Assembly: GCA_003996215.1 (NCBI GenBank) | Contig: QJPP01000002.1 | Coordinates: 1,860,001 to 1,924,000 of the forward strand | From: Jaltomata sinuosa | Taxonomy: Eukaryota > Streptophyta > Magnoliopsida > Solanales > Solanaceae | Length of the DNA: 64,000 nt | Direction: 5' to 3' | In this document: positions 32,801-44,765 of the stretch, in pieces | Numbering within the stretch: position 1 is the first letter of the stretch | Layout: each line of letters begins with the position of its first letter | Position numbers and translations under genes: made by a program | Notes under the pieces: model-generated | The model's database searches: none | What the model was told of the DNA's origin: nothing | What the model saw: the letters and a program-made list of their open reading frames with translations, nothing else

Positions 32801-35480
32801 ATCAATAAAGAAAGTATAAAAACGAAAGAACTAGATGTATGGGAGAAAAAGAAGGAAACGTCAAGTAAGAAAAAGAAGACGAGAGCTCCAAAAAGTATGA
32901 GTCACCAAGGAATCGAACTGTGGCACTTCCCCAACCATGGCCCTTCAACCAAAGCACCCACTGGAACTTTAGATTGGTGGGTGCTACTCAATTCATATAT
33001 TCAATTTTTAAGAAGCTTCCATATAAGGCAATATAGTTCACGTCCAGGTCAACGGGTGCTCGAGCACCCGAAACACTATATATGGGTCCACCTCTGCTTG
33101 TCATACTGAGCAATTTAAATGTGAAATTTTATGTGCTGGACTAATCAGAGAACCTTACTACTTTGTTTTTTCTCGACACCAAATTGCTAGCATTGCAAGA
33201 CATTCATAAGTATATTGTTTATTGTTTAAGTAGTCTAACTGCTAGATCAGTAAATGTATTCCTTTGATAGCCTAGCATTCCAAGATAAGTTTGTTCATAT
33301 CATATTAGTCCATCCCCCAAAAACTTTCACAAGCCATTTAACTTTATCATCCAATCATCGTCGAAATGTGAGGTTTAACAGGATGAAATATTTAAACATG
33401 GCACTCTTGGTAAATCCAGCCATTGGCAGGACAATATGTATCCCACAAACCAAATACACTCTTTCTCTAAGCGCCCTTTACAAACGATTTAACAGCCTAT
33501 ATTCCTCTCCCCATATACTTGTTAACAACATGCTCTTTACACAGAAAGAAATTTAAAGCATTCACCAAGCCTTTCACAATTTTGTTTGTGGATGGAAATT
33601 CTCGTTATTTAATTGCTAAGTCATATAGCGTACATTTTTGATGAACCATCGGTAGATGGCTTATTGACTGAAACATTGTGGCTTTCGTTTCCTTGACTTT
33701 CCTCAAAACTTCCAGATCCAACACCAACATTAGATGCATATGGTATAATTCTGCTATGTCTTCGGTGCAACTTAGGCAGCGATGTACATCTTACTACAAG
33801 TAACAAAGGCATGAGTCAGTAACGAAATAGAGAAACAAGATGTAGTAATCAGAAAGGAAAAAGTAAAAGAATCTAATTCTACTAGGAATATTAAAAAGTG
33901 ACGGATCAAAAATTCAGAAATTATCTTGGTGGGGATTAAGAAAGTTCATCTGACAGAAAAGTGGCATCTCGCATCTAATATTAAGAGAAGTTGTTTACTA
34001 TCTTAAGACGTCTTTCATTCTATAAACTATATCACTTGAAGGATTGAAGTAATATAGAGTTCAAAAGCCCTCATCTATGTAGCAATTGGCATGTGTCGTG
34101 ATGTCAAAAATCATCTTAAGCCATAAATCTATCTGATACTCTAATACTCCCTTTTTCTGAATTAGATCACCTAGCGACCATAAGTCAAGCTGAATAAATG
34201 AAAAAACAACAAATTCAACTGAATAGTAGTCAGACTGAATTGTCTTTGACCAACTAGCACAAAATTGGAATAATTTTAAATTATCCACCTTCCCAGTGGC
34301 GTAGCCACATATAGGCCAGGGTGTCTAGTTGAACGCCCTTAGTCGAAAAATCATACTATGTATATAGAAAATTATATGAAGTATATAAGTCAAAAATTAT
34401 TTTCCACACATATATATTAAATCTTGAACACCCTTAACGAAATTTATAACTTCGCCACTGACCTTCCCCAAACCAAAAGAGGAACGCCATAAAAGGCTTA
34501 AAGCTTATAGTTTAATATAGATTCATTTAGTGATCTTTTTAAAATTTGATAACAATGATGTCCATGCCAGCTTGCGCACGCCTTGAACTATTCCACTGGG
34601 TACCTACTACCACCCACCAGCACAACTACCAAGTAACTTTGCCACTAAGATTTAGGCAGAAGCGAAGAAATCACCAACCGTTTTATCGCTCTGCTAGGAT
34701 TTGAACCCTGGTCTGCCATGGTTTTCACACACAGCATTAACAGCTAGGCTACACTCTTGGGTGCTCATTGAATATTTTTCTCTTTTTTTACACGAACAAC
34801 AGGTTGTTGAGCTCACCTCTATGCGACATGCACTGAAGCTAAACCACTATGAATAGTCCAAATAAGCTTAATCTCAATAAAATCCAAAATAGCAAACACC
34901 CAACCGGAGCAATAGGCTACCATCCCACTCCTCAATCAGTATACACAACAACAACAACATATACACTCACTAGGTGGAGTCTGGGGAGGGTAGGGTGTAC
35001 GCGGACCTTACTTCTACCTCACGGAGGCAGAGAAGCTGTTTTCGAAAGACCCTTGACTCAAGTAACTCAAAACAAAGCAATGTTAAAAATAACATACAGA
35101 AATAGCAAATAACAACGAAATCATTACATAGCATTCGGAAAAAAGAAACAGTAGCAACATCAAAATAATGCTATAACTGAAGCAAAGAACAACACTTCAA
35201 CATAACTAAGCCCAATTTCACATAACTTTAAATGGGGTATGTCTAAATTCACTTTACTACTAGTATACACACAAATCAATCAATCAAATCAAATTCTTGG
35301 ACACAAAATCCAAAAGGGTATCGAAGAAAACTTACATAAAGATGAAAAAGGCAAAATTCTCCTTGTGGGTATTGATGGTTTGGTAGGAAAAGAGTCCACC
35401 ACATTCAAAAATGTAAACTTTCTCTTCACATAACTTGATGATGCTATAGAATTAGCTGTTTGAAGAGCCAATCCCTGCAT
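26895..35480 (-). CDS. CMT1: Chloroplast GDT1-like (UPF0016) manganese/calcium transporter, CMT1-like
   Basis: Ten exons on -: 35336-35480, 33634-33793, 31848-32031, 31355-31402, 28826-28922, 27930-28093, 27677-27742, 27262-27312, 27042-27146, 26895-26960. They join in frame as 361 residues. Residues ~1-75 are Ser/Arg/Lys-rich without acids at the start, a typical chloroplast transit peptide. The two hallmark UPF0016 motifs are present: SEIGDKTFF (exons 3-4) and AEWGDRSML (exons 7-8), each in a block of three membrane segments. They are separated by a charged loop (ELDEFAEAEELVKEK). The protein is much closer, from memory, to the Arabidopsis inner-envelope manganese transporter CMT1 (e.g. GSMGALSLMT, LPIGEYAA) than to thylakoid PAM71. 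It probably supplies stroma with Mn for photosystem II. Introns host a SINE, a TRIM, hAT-like elements and an Au SINE. Confidence 0.93.
29743..29920 (+). mobile_element. TS/SolS-type tRNA-derived SINE, near full length
   Basis: gggctgcccggcacactaag, then ctcccgctatgcgcagggtcc, then ggaccacaagggtccattg, then cccgagacctcctagtcacg and attacgccaagg. It lies in the largest CMT1-like intron, antisense to the gene. Confidence 0.9.
30483..30806 (-). mobile_element. TRIM-type miniature LTR retroelement
   Basis: Read on -, a 5' LTR (30806 to 30667) begins TGTTAGACTGGGTTAGAG and ends TTTACA. It is followed by tagtatcaaagccagg, close to the initiator-Met primer binding site TGGTATCAGAGCCA. After a ~70-bp interior, a purine-rich gtgaaggggagcg precedes the 3' LTR (30590 to 30483), which shares the cccatattggttggggaatg and gactggtggtttgcttatat blocks. 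There is no coding capacity. It lies in a CMT1-like intron, in the same orientation as the gene. Confidence 0.85.
32525..33096. mobile_element. Non-autonomous hAT-like element with 8-bp target duplication
   Basis: The ends are CAGTGGCCGATCCAGGAT and the reverse complement of atgggtccacctctg. They are flanked by a perfect 8-bp duplication, cttgtcat, at 32517-32524 and 33097-33104. An 8-bp duplication is the hallmark of hAT transposition. The element is 572 bp, A-rich, and has no transposase. It lies in the CMT1-like intron between exons 2 and 3. Confidence 0.88.
34294..34460. mobile_element. Short hAT-like element with target duplication
   Basis: CAGTGGCGTAGCCACATA at the left is inverted relative to ttataacttcgccactg at the right. 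The sequence accttcc is duplicated on both sides (34287-34293 and 34461-34467), or accttccc if the boundary shifts by one base. It is 167 bp long. Confidence 0.82.
34548..34765 (+). mobile_element. Au-type SINE, well preserved
   Basis: gataacaatgatgtccatgcc, gcttgcgcacgccttgaac, the box B-like ggatttgaaccctgg near 34697, and the 3' end cactcttgggtgct. The block order matches 24319. It lies in CMT1-like intron 1. Confidence 0.88.
34941..35063 (-). mobile_element. SINE-like repeat, 'gagggtctatcgg' type, reversed
   Basis: The reverse complement gives gagtcaagggtctttcgaa, then cttctctgcctccgtgagg, then gtacaccctaccctcccca, with the caacaacaacaac tail complement on the left. It lies in CMT1-like intron 1. 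Confidence 0.8.
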
Positions 35481-37214
35481 TTTTCTTAATTCTACTCAAA
35501 AAAAAATTGTTTTTTTTGTTACTCTAAAATCATTACTATTTGGGATTCTTCCACACTTTCACAAAAGTAGTTGTAATCAAAATCTGCAGAACTGATTAGG
35601 GAGTGTGGAGTCTTGGGATTTTGCAGGTGCCACGTGACATTATGGATCTTTTGAGATAAACTGATGAATAACGATGTCGTTTTGAAGATGTGGAATTGAG
35701 CTTTTTTTCACCTTGGACTGGATTATTAGCCCAAGCCCAAGAAGAGTTATGTGGAGGTGTGGTGTAGAAATAGCATTTACTGATTATTTTTCGGTCATGT
35801 CTTTGAAATATAGTCATTATCGTAGAGTTTTAAATTTTAAATTTCTTGGAGTTTCACCCGTGGAATTTGAAAATTCATGATAGTGGTTATTTTTTAATTA
35901 CAGGGGTTGAAAAGTGGTTATTTGGTGAATTTTATCGGTGGTTGACTTAGTATGGAGTTTAAGAAAAAATGAAATACTTTTGAAACTTGTGATATTAAAT
36001 CCAGATGAGGTTTTTGTAGTTATAAGAGCATATTATTAAGGATACTATGAAAAATCTAAAGTTCAATTGTTTTTAAATATAAAAATATGTTATTCTTCTT
36101 TAAACCGACAAATATAGAATAGAAATGAAATAGAGGGGGTATAACTTTGTTAAAAATAACCTCATAGACGAAAAAAACATTACATTGTGTTTCTTGGGAT
36201 TATTGTAAATTTAAAGGTCACTTGTTCAATTGATCAAGAATGTTTCATGTTGTTAATCAAAGAAGTTTACCAAGTGACAATATTAAATCCCCAGACACCA
36301 TTTTAAAAATTACCAAAAGCATGTTACATGTTGTATATAATACGTTTGATTATCAAACTTTGGTATATCCGATAGAATAAGTGAGAAGAACAAGAATCAT
36401 GCACAAAGGGTTGCATTATTTATCAAGAATAGGGAGCGAATTTGAATTAATCGAACCTTAAAACGAATACTGAACACTGAATAGAAAACACAACAATAAA
36501 AAAAAATGACTATGAAGATTGTTGGAACTACTACATTCTATTTTAAAAGCCATGGATCTTCTCTTTTTTCTTTTTCTAATTTTTTTCTTCCATTACATTA
36601 GGGATAGGAGAGAATATACCTTGCCCCAAGCATTGTCACAAGACATCACTTTATCGATAATTTCTATTATATATGTATACTATAGATAATAAGTCAAATA
36701 AAAATATTGAATATAAATATAAAAAAGGATATTGCTTGTTATCATAATAAATTTTTTTGGTTCAGTATTTCAAATGTTGGCACTACTTACAAAAAATCAT
36801 GTGTACGCTGTTGTTGAGGGGATAGGAAAGGGAGCGGTGGAAATCGAACTCCACTATCACGCATTCACATCTATTATACGAGAAATCAGACTTTCACTGA
36901 TATCACTAAACTATCCGCTTACATTGGAATCTTACTTCAATTAATGGCATAAAAAAGGTTAGGGATCAAAAGCTTATCAATATTAAGAAGTACTCATGAC
37001 TCATGAGGATAAAAAAATTCCTAGGTTATTTAATTCCCTAGTAGATAAATATGTTGAATATGTAATATGTCTATATACATTCCATCAATTCAAGAATTTG
37101 ATTGACAATTTGCATATATGGAATCAGATTCTAAGATGAAATATATTCCCTTCACAACATTTCAAACCAACACTAGTGGATGCAGCATTTTCAAAAAAAT
37201 GTGCTAATTAATTA

Positions 37215-37404
37215 CTCCCTCCGTTTTAATTGGTTTATCTTACTTTTCTTTTTAGTCCGTTTCAAAAAGAATGTCTCTTTTCTCTTTTGACAACTATTTA
37301 ATTTCAACTTTTCATATAACATGTTTAAGACCAATGCATTTTAGTATATTTTACATATCTTTAGTTTATGATCGCACAATTCAAACGTATTGAAACGAAT
37401 GGAA
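37215..37404. mobile_element. Stowaway MITE
   Basis: CTCCCTCCGTTTTAATTGG on the left, with TA before it, and ttgaaacgaatggaa-ta on the right. Internal tttttagtccgtttcaaaa and aatttcaacttttcatataac blocks match other Stowaway copies here. Confidence 0.8.
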
Positions 37405-38394
37405 TAGTTCTATTTCCCAAAAAAGGGCGGTGTGTGAATAGCCAGGACATCTTCGTCGTATCCATCAGCAACGCCTTTGACATGATAGGCACGCAACATA
37501 TCTTGATCCATGGATAGCAGAGCCACCTTTTATGTTGATTGATTCTTGAAATCACCTCTTTAAAAAAAAGGTTCTTGGGTCTAGACCAGAATTCCATTAA
37601 TAACTAACTATTTTGATCATTTGGAATGATTTGATGAATTTAGTTGATACATAGTTAGCTCGCTTGTTTGCGCTCCTTTGAACATGGATTTACGTAGAAC
37701 ATCACACCCGACAGATCTAAAAATTGCTATAGTAAAATAGAATGATCCCTCTCGCTTAGATGTAAGACTCTCGCCGCTGACAAATGTCCCAACTCCATTG
37801 GACATAGCCGGAAGTTTTTATTATAAAGGGCCGACAAAGTCCAACTTTTGTATATCTCAAAGAGATAAAAAGATTTGTATGGAATATCCTACTCCTGTCT
37901 GAACGTTTCAATCAACCAATCCCGATATGGCTTCTCACTTTTCATGAATGTGTCTCACGAAAGACACTCCTTAAATCGCTTTATAGTTGAAGATGGAGAT
38001 AGAACAGTTCCCTGCTATGTCTTCATATTTTTGACATTCCAAACAATATAGATTGTGTTGCAATATACGTTAATACGACGATTTTTTTTAATTATTATTT
38101 GTTTTTATGAGTGATACAAGATTAAAGGAATATAAAAGTATGGGATGAATGAAAATATTGAACTTTATAAATAAAAAATAGAATATAAGTAACTAGAAGC
38201 ACTTATACTTGTTGTCAACAAAGCAAAAAAGGAATCTAGACTTTGTTGTTCATGTAGCTTTCAGCTTTACAAGAAGTAGAAAAAATTGCTTACAATTCAA
38301 TAACTATAGAGGCTTCTATGATTGCTTATCAACTTAGAAGGGACAATAATGTACTTCCAAAAATTATATACTAGTTAATTTGCTTATCTCATGA

Positions 38395-38645
38395 ACCAAG
38401 CTCATGGCACGTATTGTTTACTTTGACCCAATTAACATTGTGAATTTATTCCTCGAGCTACGTTGTCATCGATCGAGTGCAAAAGTGCACGTACCATGTG
38501 AATTTTTGTATGTCGTATAAAATTCTTCACTTTCCTCTTTCAGTTCGATAGAGATTCGCCTAAGGCCCTAAAGTATGATCATGTGCACTCCTACTTCGAA
38601 AACTTGTCAGCCTAGAAGTCCGTTAATCCTTCTTTAATTGTGATG
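38395..38645. repeat. Dispersed repeat, copy 2
   Basis: It shares the block order of 5655-5885: catggcacgtattgt, gtaccatgtgaatttttgt, attcttcactttcctctttc, gattcgcctaagg, cttgtcagcctagaag. It shows that a few-hundred-bp family is scattered in this genome. No coding content. Confidence 0.6.
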
Positions 38646-40705
38646 CGTCCTCGTCGGTAGGGGTCATGTGCAAATTGTTTAATTGGTAGATTGAACCGAA
38701 AAATATGTTATTGGTTTGTCGATATAGGGTTATTGATTAATCATTTGCAAACGGTTTTGTATTTATGCTATTGAGTATTGACCATCGGTTTGGTTACCGA
38801 TTCTTTGAGTTCCCTTAACATACGGTTTAACCAATAATCAAATAAGATCTTAAAACGGAAAAAGGTCAAACCAACTCATGTAAGTAAGAAAGAAGGACAT
38901 AACTAAATCCAATGCTATTGATTTATCGTGTAAGGATTTGCGCTTTGAGATGATTTTAGTCACCGAGGACCGGCCCAACGAACACCTTTGGGCAGTGCTT
39001 TCTCGATCAACTATCTAACCTTGCTTCTTACTTCTTATCTTATTGTAGAAGATTATCGGGCAGAGAAGGTTTATAGCACGCTAGGCTAGGTAAGAAAGGT
39101 TTTCTATCTTTCTCTTTTTGTTGTTCAGCTTGATAGAATTGTTTAGAATCCTCTCCTAGCTTCCTTTTTTCCATAGATATGAAGACTATAAAATATTTTA
39201 ACCGATAATTAGAAGAAAAAAATTGATTTTTTTGTGAAGACCGTTTCTCCTTCTCAATTCATCAACTCACAACACCCTGTTCTTTTCTTGATCAATGCGT
39301 TTAGTAAACATTTCTAAGACAAAACGTAGCAAGAAATTTAAAGAGAAAAAATCACAATGACTGATGGTTGTTTCACTATCGAAATAAGCTTATCACAGAA
39401 TAAATAGATAATCGAAACGTTAACAGTCGCTAATCAATTAACCAAAAACCAACAATTGATTTACTATTGATTCGACTATCGATTTAGCATGTTCGCTAAT
39501 GACAATAATCGATAAATCAAATTGTATAAAATATAAAATCGAACTGAACCAACCGATAAGCCGCCCTACTCATGGACTAGCGCCACATTATAACTATAGC
39601 AAACTAAAACTTAAATGTCTAATAATTAATACATAAATTCGATTGACTTTGTAAACAAAAGAAGAATTAAAACAATTTAAGATCCTACCCTTGACTAACC
39701 AATAATTGAGTTGAGGGTCACTAAGTACTAGTGATTTTCTTCAAATATTTGTATTTATTTAAATATTGAATATGGAATATAATTATTTTTTTTGATTCTT
39801 CATTCGATGATATTCGTATTAAGACTCGAATAAATTTAAATTTGCATCGATAAAATGTCATAATATGAGATTTTCTGATACAAATTCTAATTTAATCGGG
39901 TTTCTCTAACTACCCTTAACTCAATTATTTATTAATAAATACAATTATTATTTTAATTTTTCACCCGATGTTTGATACTAGCGAGCCAGAATAATGAATA
40001 CAGTTATGCAAGGCACATAATACGACTCTTTTTCAAAAGGATGCACGTGACTGTCACATGTAAAATGGGAGAGTAGTTGCAGGCATCAAACTACTCACGG
40101 AGGTTCAAAAACGTGGTGGGCCCTTAATGAACATGGAAGTGGACCCTACATGGTACATTTTTGAAAATTAATTATTAAGGGCCAAAATAGAAGTATTCAA
40201 AACTTGTAAAGTACAACAACAAGAACATGTACTTCGATTTCTGAAGGGTGACGTGTACGTAATCTTATCTTTACTTTAGTTTCGATAAATTTTTGGATCA
40301 AGTCAAGCATAACAAAATTAGTAAAAAGAAGGAGATAATAGAACAATAATCAATATAAGTAAAACAACGTCTAGTTGATCATCTAAAATCGCCTATGAGT
40401 TACATTGTTTTAGTTGGCAAACTAGGTGTAATTCAATTCTTGTTTCTAGTAATGATTCCAAAAAACAAAATATCACTAGACTAAATAAAAATTCTCATGT
40501 TAAGTACGATAATATTGAGATGTTTCTTGAAAAATGAAAGTTATAATGTTTCATTATATGAGTGTGTGTAAATCGAAGACAAACAAATTATGGTTAGTGA
40601 TTCACCATGCCGCAAAAAATCAAAACAACTTAAAAATACTAAAAGGCAAATGATATTTTTAGTCCCTGAGTTATCACATTATTCTAGTTTTGGTTCTTGT
40701 GAATT

Positions 40706-40894
40706 CAGTGGCAGAGCCAGGATATTCATTGAGGGGGTTCGAAATATGAATAAGTAAACACACAAAGAAGCCAAAGGGGGTTCAACACTTACTATATATA
40801 TAAAAATAATATTTTTAACTATATATAAATAGTGTAATTTTTCGTCGAAGGGGGTTCGGATGAACCCCCTTGGCTATATGTAGCTCCGCCCCTG
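40706..40894. mobile_element. hAT-like element nested in the inverted-repeat element
   Basis: CAGTGGCAGAGCCAGGAT on the left is inverted relative to agctccgcccctg on the right. The interior has ggggttcgaaatatg and gggttcggatgaacccc blocks. The flanks read cttgtgaatt and cttgtgatat, an imperfect version of an 8-bp duplication. Confidence 0.85.
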
Positions 40895-41144
40895 CTTGTG
40901 ATATTCGACTAAGCACTTTTGACCTTCAATTTAACAGTGCATGCTATTTTAATCCGATGTCTAACAAGAAAAATCAAATTGAATGGAATGATAACTGTTA
41001 GTAAGGGCACTTTAGACATTTAAGAATACTGTATCTTTTGCAATATACAATTATCGAAAAAAATACTACTTCTGCATACCTTAATTCTGCGCATATTTAG
41101 ACGCCAACGGAAGTCCTCGATAATCCTTGTCCAACTACAACGAT

Positions 41145-41262
41145 GAAATTGCATTCTAAAAGTGGATTACGCTTCACCACACTATGAAATGCATTCTAAA
41201 AGTGGATTACACTTCACCACCCTATGAAATGCATTCTAAAAGTGGATTACTCTTCGCCCTAT
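41145..41262 (+). repeat. Tandem repeat, three copies of about 40 bp
   Basis: The unit gcattctaaaagtggattac, followed by n-cttcaccacnctatgaaat, occurs three times with a few substitutions. It sits between the arms of the element at 40648. Confidence 0.9.
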
Positions 41263-42489
41263 TTCATTTAAAGCTATCATTCTCATTCCGTTTAATTTTA
41301 TTAGACATGTTAGTCATCGGAGCAAAATAGCACGCATTATTAAATTGAAGGTCAAAAGTGCTTAGTCAAATATCACAATGACCAAAATTGGAATAACGCG
41401 ATAACTCAAAGACCAAAAATATTATTTTCTCAAATACTAAATTATACCAAATTAATTTAATATCGTATTAATAATATTTATAAAAATCGAAAAAAAAAAG
41501 TTTTTTTTAAAAAAATTCTCAAATCATGACAATTTGAGGGATCAAAAAAAATTCACAAGATTATCGCCGCCACGTGCGGTGTCTGATAGTCAAAAGATAT
41601 TTTTTTCCAAAAAATTAAATCAAAAGCAAAAAACACGTGTCATTCTCCTATTGGCTACATGACGTGTGATTTGGAGCCTATGGGAACAAAGATACATCGG
41701 TGCAATCGCCCGGCCCGTTACGTAAGCGGCCCGCAATCTTTGAAAAGACATAAATACCCTCGGAAAAAGATTTAATTGGCAGTCATATCCTAACAAGTAT
41801 AACAAGATTAGACAGGTATTGTTCATGTTCATGCAAACGTTCAGTGTACTTTCCCTTGTCATGTAGCAGTCATTTGGACTATTCAAATATTGTTTTTCAT
41901 TATTATAATACATATCGACGATCCCTTAAATTTGACGATAAATTTCATTTACGTGAAATAACTTTTGTGCGTATTTTAAAGTGTTTCGTTACGTAGATAT
42001 AAGTTAATTTGTTAAAATATATTATATCGTTATAGCTATACATATTATAAGCCTTGGTAAGTTGTAAAATATTAAGTTCATTCCAATTAAGATAGCTGAC
42101 GTGCATAACTAAAGGAGATGACAACTTTAGTGGTAACTTAACTATCTAATAGACGTTTGAGAATATGTGTATGAGATACTTTATCATGTATTAGGTGCTC
42201 AATTGAATAAATCATAATTAGAGTGTCTAAGTAAATTTACTGGCGAATTTAAGAAATTATCGATGTGTCATGTCAAAAAATTAAACAAGTATATAAATGT
42301 TTCATGCTCATTTATAATCTCATGATAAAGAAAATGAGTTTACAAGTTTCTTTTATTTTTTTATTTATTATGGATTTTATGTGTTATTCTTTATCGATCT
42401 TTTATAAAAAGGTCATATTATAAAAATAAAATTTTGCAATTGATAATAAACTTAAATTTGCCAAAATATGATTTTTAGATAATTGACTA

Positions 42490-42736
42490 CTCCCCCGATC
42501 CTACTTTATGTGTTGCAATTTGGTGTACAATAGTGTCAAACTATTTGATTGAATTCAGACGTTAAATGCTCAAGTTTTTTCTTCAATGAAATTTACATAC
42601 TTAGAAATAACCAAAAAAAGTACAATAAACCTAATTATTAGCAATTCAAATTAATTAAAAGACATATGGAAGAATTACGATAAAAATCCTCCGACTCTCT
42701 AAATAATTATTGTGTTACATAAAATGGACCACGGAG
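42490..42736. mobile_element. Stowaway-like MITE
   Basis: CTCCCCCGATCCTACTTTATG on the left and acataaaatggaccacggag on the right form an imperfect inverted pair flanked by TA. The interior has agacgttaaatgctcaag-type filler. Confidence 0.7.
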
Positions 42737-43450
42737 TATACGGTTGCGACTACAAAATGATTAATAAGAAAACTAATATTTTACTAAAATGAGTGTTAAA
42801 TTAGTAAAGTAATTGTATAAATTAGAATAACTTAATTAATTAACGAAATAAAACATTTCTTTCTTGGTAAATGAATTCGAAAGGATCCATTTTTATTTTA
42901 TTTTCCTTAATATGAAAGTAATTGATCACTTTTCCCCATTCTAAACACCTTCTCAAAAGTTTTTAATTTTTTTTTAATCAGCATTTATGTATGAATAATA
43001 AATATATGAGAAACTGTTACAATTTGCTAAAAGATTTCATTCCTTAAATGTGATATATAATATTCAAGTTTTGAATTTCAAAGGATCATAATGAAAACAT
43101 AAATATTCCAATAGTAGTTGTATCCAATATGCAATTTTTATCGACTTAACTCGTATATTTTACTGGGCGAATCTATCATCGCTCTATCTTTATAAAAATA
43201 GAAATAAGACAATATACATATTATCTTCCACAAATTTCACTTCTAGTACTACATTGGGTATATTATGTGTGTGTTTATAAATACCATTTTTTTTTAATTT
43301 AAATGAGTTAGAATTCAAAAAAAAAAGTTGTGTCCAAAGACTTTCAGATTTGGAATTATAAAAAATAAAAAAGACAGAAAAAATTAACATTTTGTGAGTC
43401 AGATACAATTGATAATTTTTAAATTTGAATATATGAAAATTTTAATAATT

Positions 43451-43661
43451 ATTCAGGTCAAATAATTTCTTGCGTTAAAATAACGCAAAGGTAATATTTT
43501 GTCGTATATCCGCTATAATAAATGCGCATATTGCGACAAATCAAGATAATTTCAAAGTTATTCAAGTCAAAATAGTTTCTCGCGTGAAAATAACGCACAG
43601 TTAATATTTTGTCGCATATAATAAACGTGCATATCATGATAAATCAAAATAATTTCAAACT
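43451..43661 (+). repeat. Divergent tandem duplication, period ~109 bp
   Basis: Copy 1 (43451-43559) and copy 2 (43560-43661) share attca-gtcaaa, taacgca, ttaatattttgtcg, ataataaa-g-gcatat and caaaataatttcaaa. Several indels separate the copies. Confidence 0.75.
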
Positions 43662-44218
43662 TGAAATAAAATTAGATTTACTTCAATATTCAAAAGTCAA
43701 AACAATAATAGTAACTGCAAATTATAGACATTCAGTTATCAAATAACTCCAAGATCACATAAATGTTGTTTTCGAACTTTATTTTCTATATAATTCAAAA
43801 GAAAACCCACTTTAAATGACAATCCAATTGGTCTAATCCTAATTACAAAAGAATAAAGGAAAATAGTTTTAATTTTCTTTATTAAATGGATATGAATGGA
43901 ATTTTATTTTTTATTTTCTTAAAAAAGAAAACAAATGCAAAATACATATCTTTTATACATATATTGATCAATTATTATTAAATATTATGTACTATCATTT
44001 TAATTTTTAATTGATTTAATTAAATTATTTAATTTGATCTACATATCGTGTGCAAAAATAAATTGCTATTGAAAATGTAGAGTAGAGAAATAAAAGAAAA
44101 CTTATTTTAGAAGAAAAAAAAAGAAATTAAAACAAGGCATAATACATAAACATTGCCTTTAAACTTGGGCTCATCTAATATTTATGTCCTCTAAGCCTAA
44201 GAAATTAAAATATGCCTA

Positions 44219-44416
44219 AGTTTGTTTGGTACGGGCAATAAGGAATAACTAATCCCAAGTTTAATTTTAGGATGAGTTTATCTAAAATTGCGAGATAATT
44301 TATCCGAGATTATAGTGTTACTTTTATCTCACATTGAGAATGAAATAACAATTCTTAGATAACTAATATCGAAATAAATTATTCCCAAATAACTTATTCT
44401 CCAACCAAACAAGCCC
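44219..44416. mobile_element. Tourist-like (PIF/Harbinger) MITE candidate
   Basis: gtttgtttggtacgggc on the left is inverted relative to ccaaccaaacaagccc on the right, with TAA-type trinucleotides at both borders. It is similar in style to 53884 and 54325. Confidence 0.6.
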
Positions 44417-44765
44417 TTAAATTTGTGTAAAATTAAACTAGACAGACACATATTACATAACATAATACTCCACTACACCCTTCGTCCATGTTTATTTGTT
44501 CAGTATATTAAAAATAGATAAATAGATGTCCAATAATATTTGTCTAATTTAAAAAATTAATAGATAATTTATCATTTTATGTCTATTTTATTATTATTAT
44601 TAAATATTAATCATCATTCAATTCATCTATTAAAGAATGATATAATAAAATTATTTTTATTATTTGTGTCAAGTCAATAGTAAACGATTAAAGTTGCTAT
44701 TAAAAAATAAAAAATGATAACATTGTTGTTGATAATAATAATACTCCGCAAAAAGAGAACCGTAT

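Larger units (their letters stand above)
35481..40647. other. AT-rich intergenic spacer upstream of the CMT1-like gene
   Basis: 35700-35770 should contain the CMT1-like promoter. On - the tcttgggcttgggctaata stretch has two tgggct motifs, similar to site II elements common in plant nuclear genes for organelle proteins. A Stowaway lies at 37215. 37405-37810 and 38930-39170 are more GC-balanced than their surroundings, but I could not identify them. No gene was recognised. Confidence 0.5.
40648..41427. mobile_element. Long-inverted-repeat element, left arm interrupted by a hAT-like insertion
   Basis: The right arm at ~41340-41425 (gaaggtcaaaagtgcttagtc ... gaccaaaaatatt) is the imperfect reverse complement of the left arm. 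The left arm is split into 40651-40695 (atatttttagtccctgag ...) and 40895-40940 (... cgactaagcacttttgacc). Removing the insertion at 40706 restores a continuous ~85-bp arm. The centre holds a 40-bp tandem triplication. The family was not identified. Confidence 0.78.

Noticed and set aside
32533..33090. Open frame at 32897-33109 considered as hAT coding remnant
   Set aside because: No transposase motif is visible (no hAT dimerisation domain); it runs across the element end.
34690..34765. Possible tRNA gene (ggatttgaaccctgg box B)
   Set aside because: Box B belongs to the Au SINE. No foldable tRNA cloverleaf or matching box A at tRNA spacing was seen. The same applies to the gctcgaacccgtgacc motifs of the TS SINEs.
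37361..37805. Two minus-strand open frames considered as a gene or an organelle insertion
   Set aside because: No family could be recognised and part of the first lies in a Stowaway end. It is kept only as a low-scored finding.
41145..41262. CRISPR-like array (three 40-bp repeats)
   Set aside because: The units are directly adjacent without unique spacers, and the context is a plant nuclear transposon.
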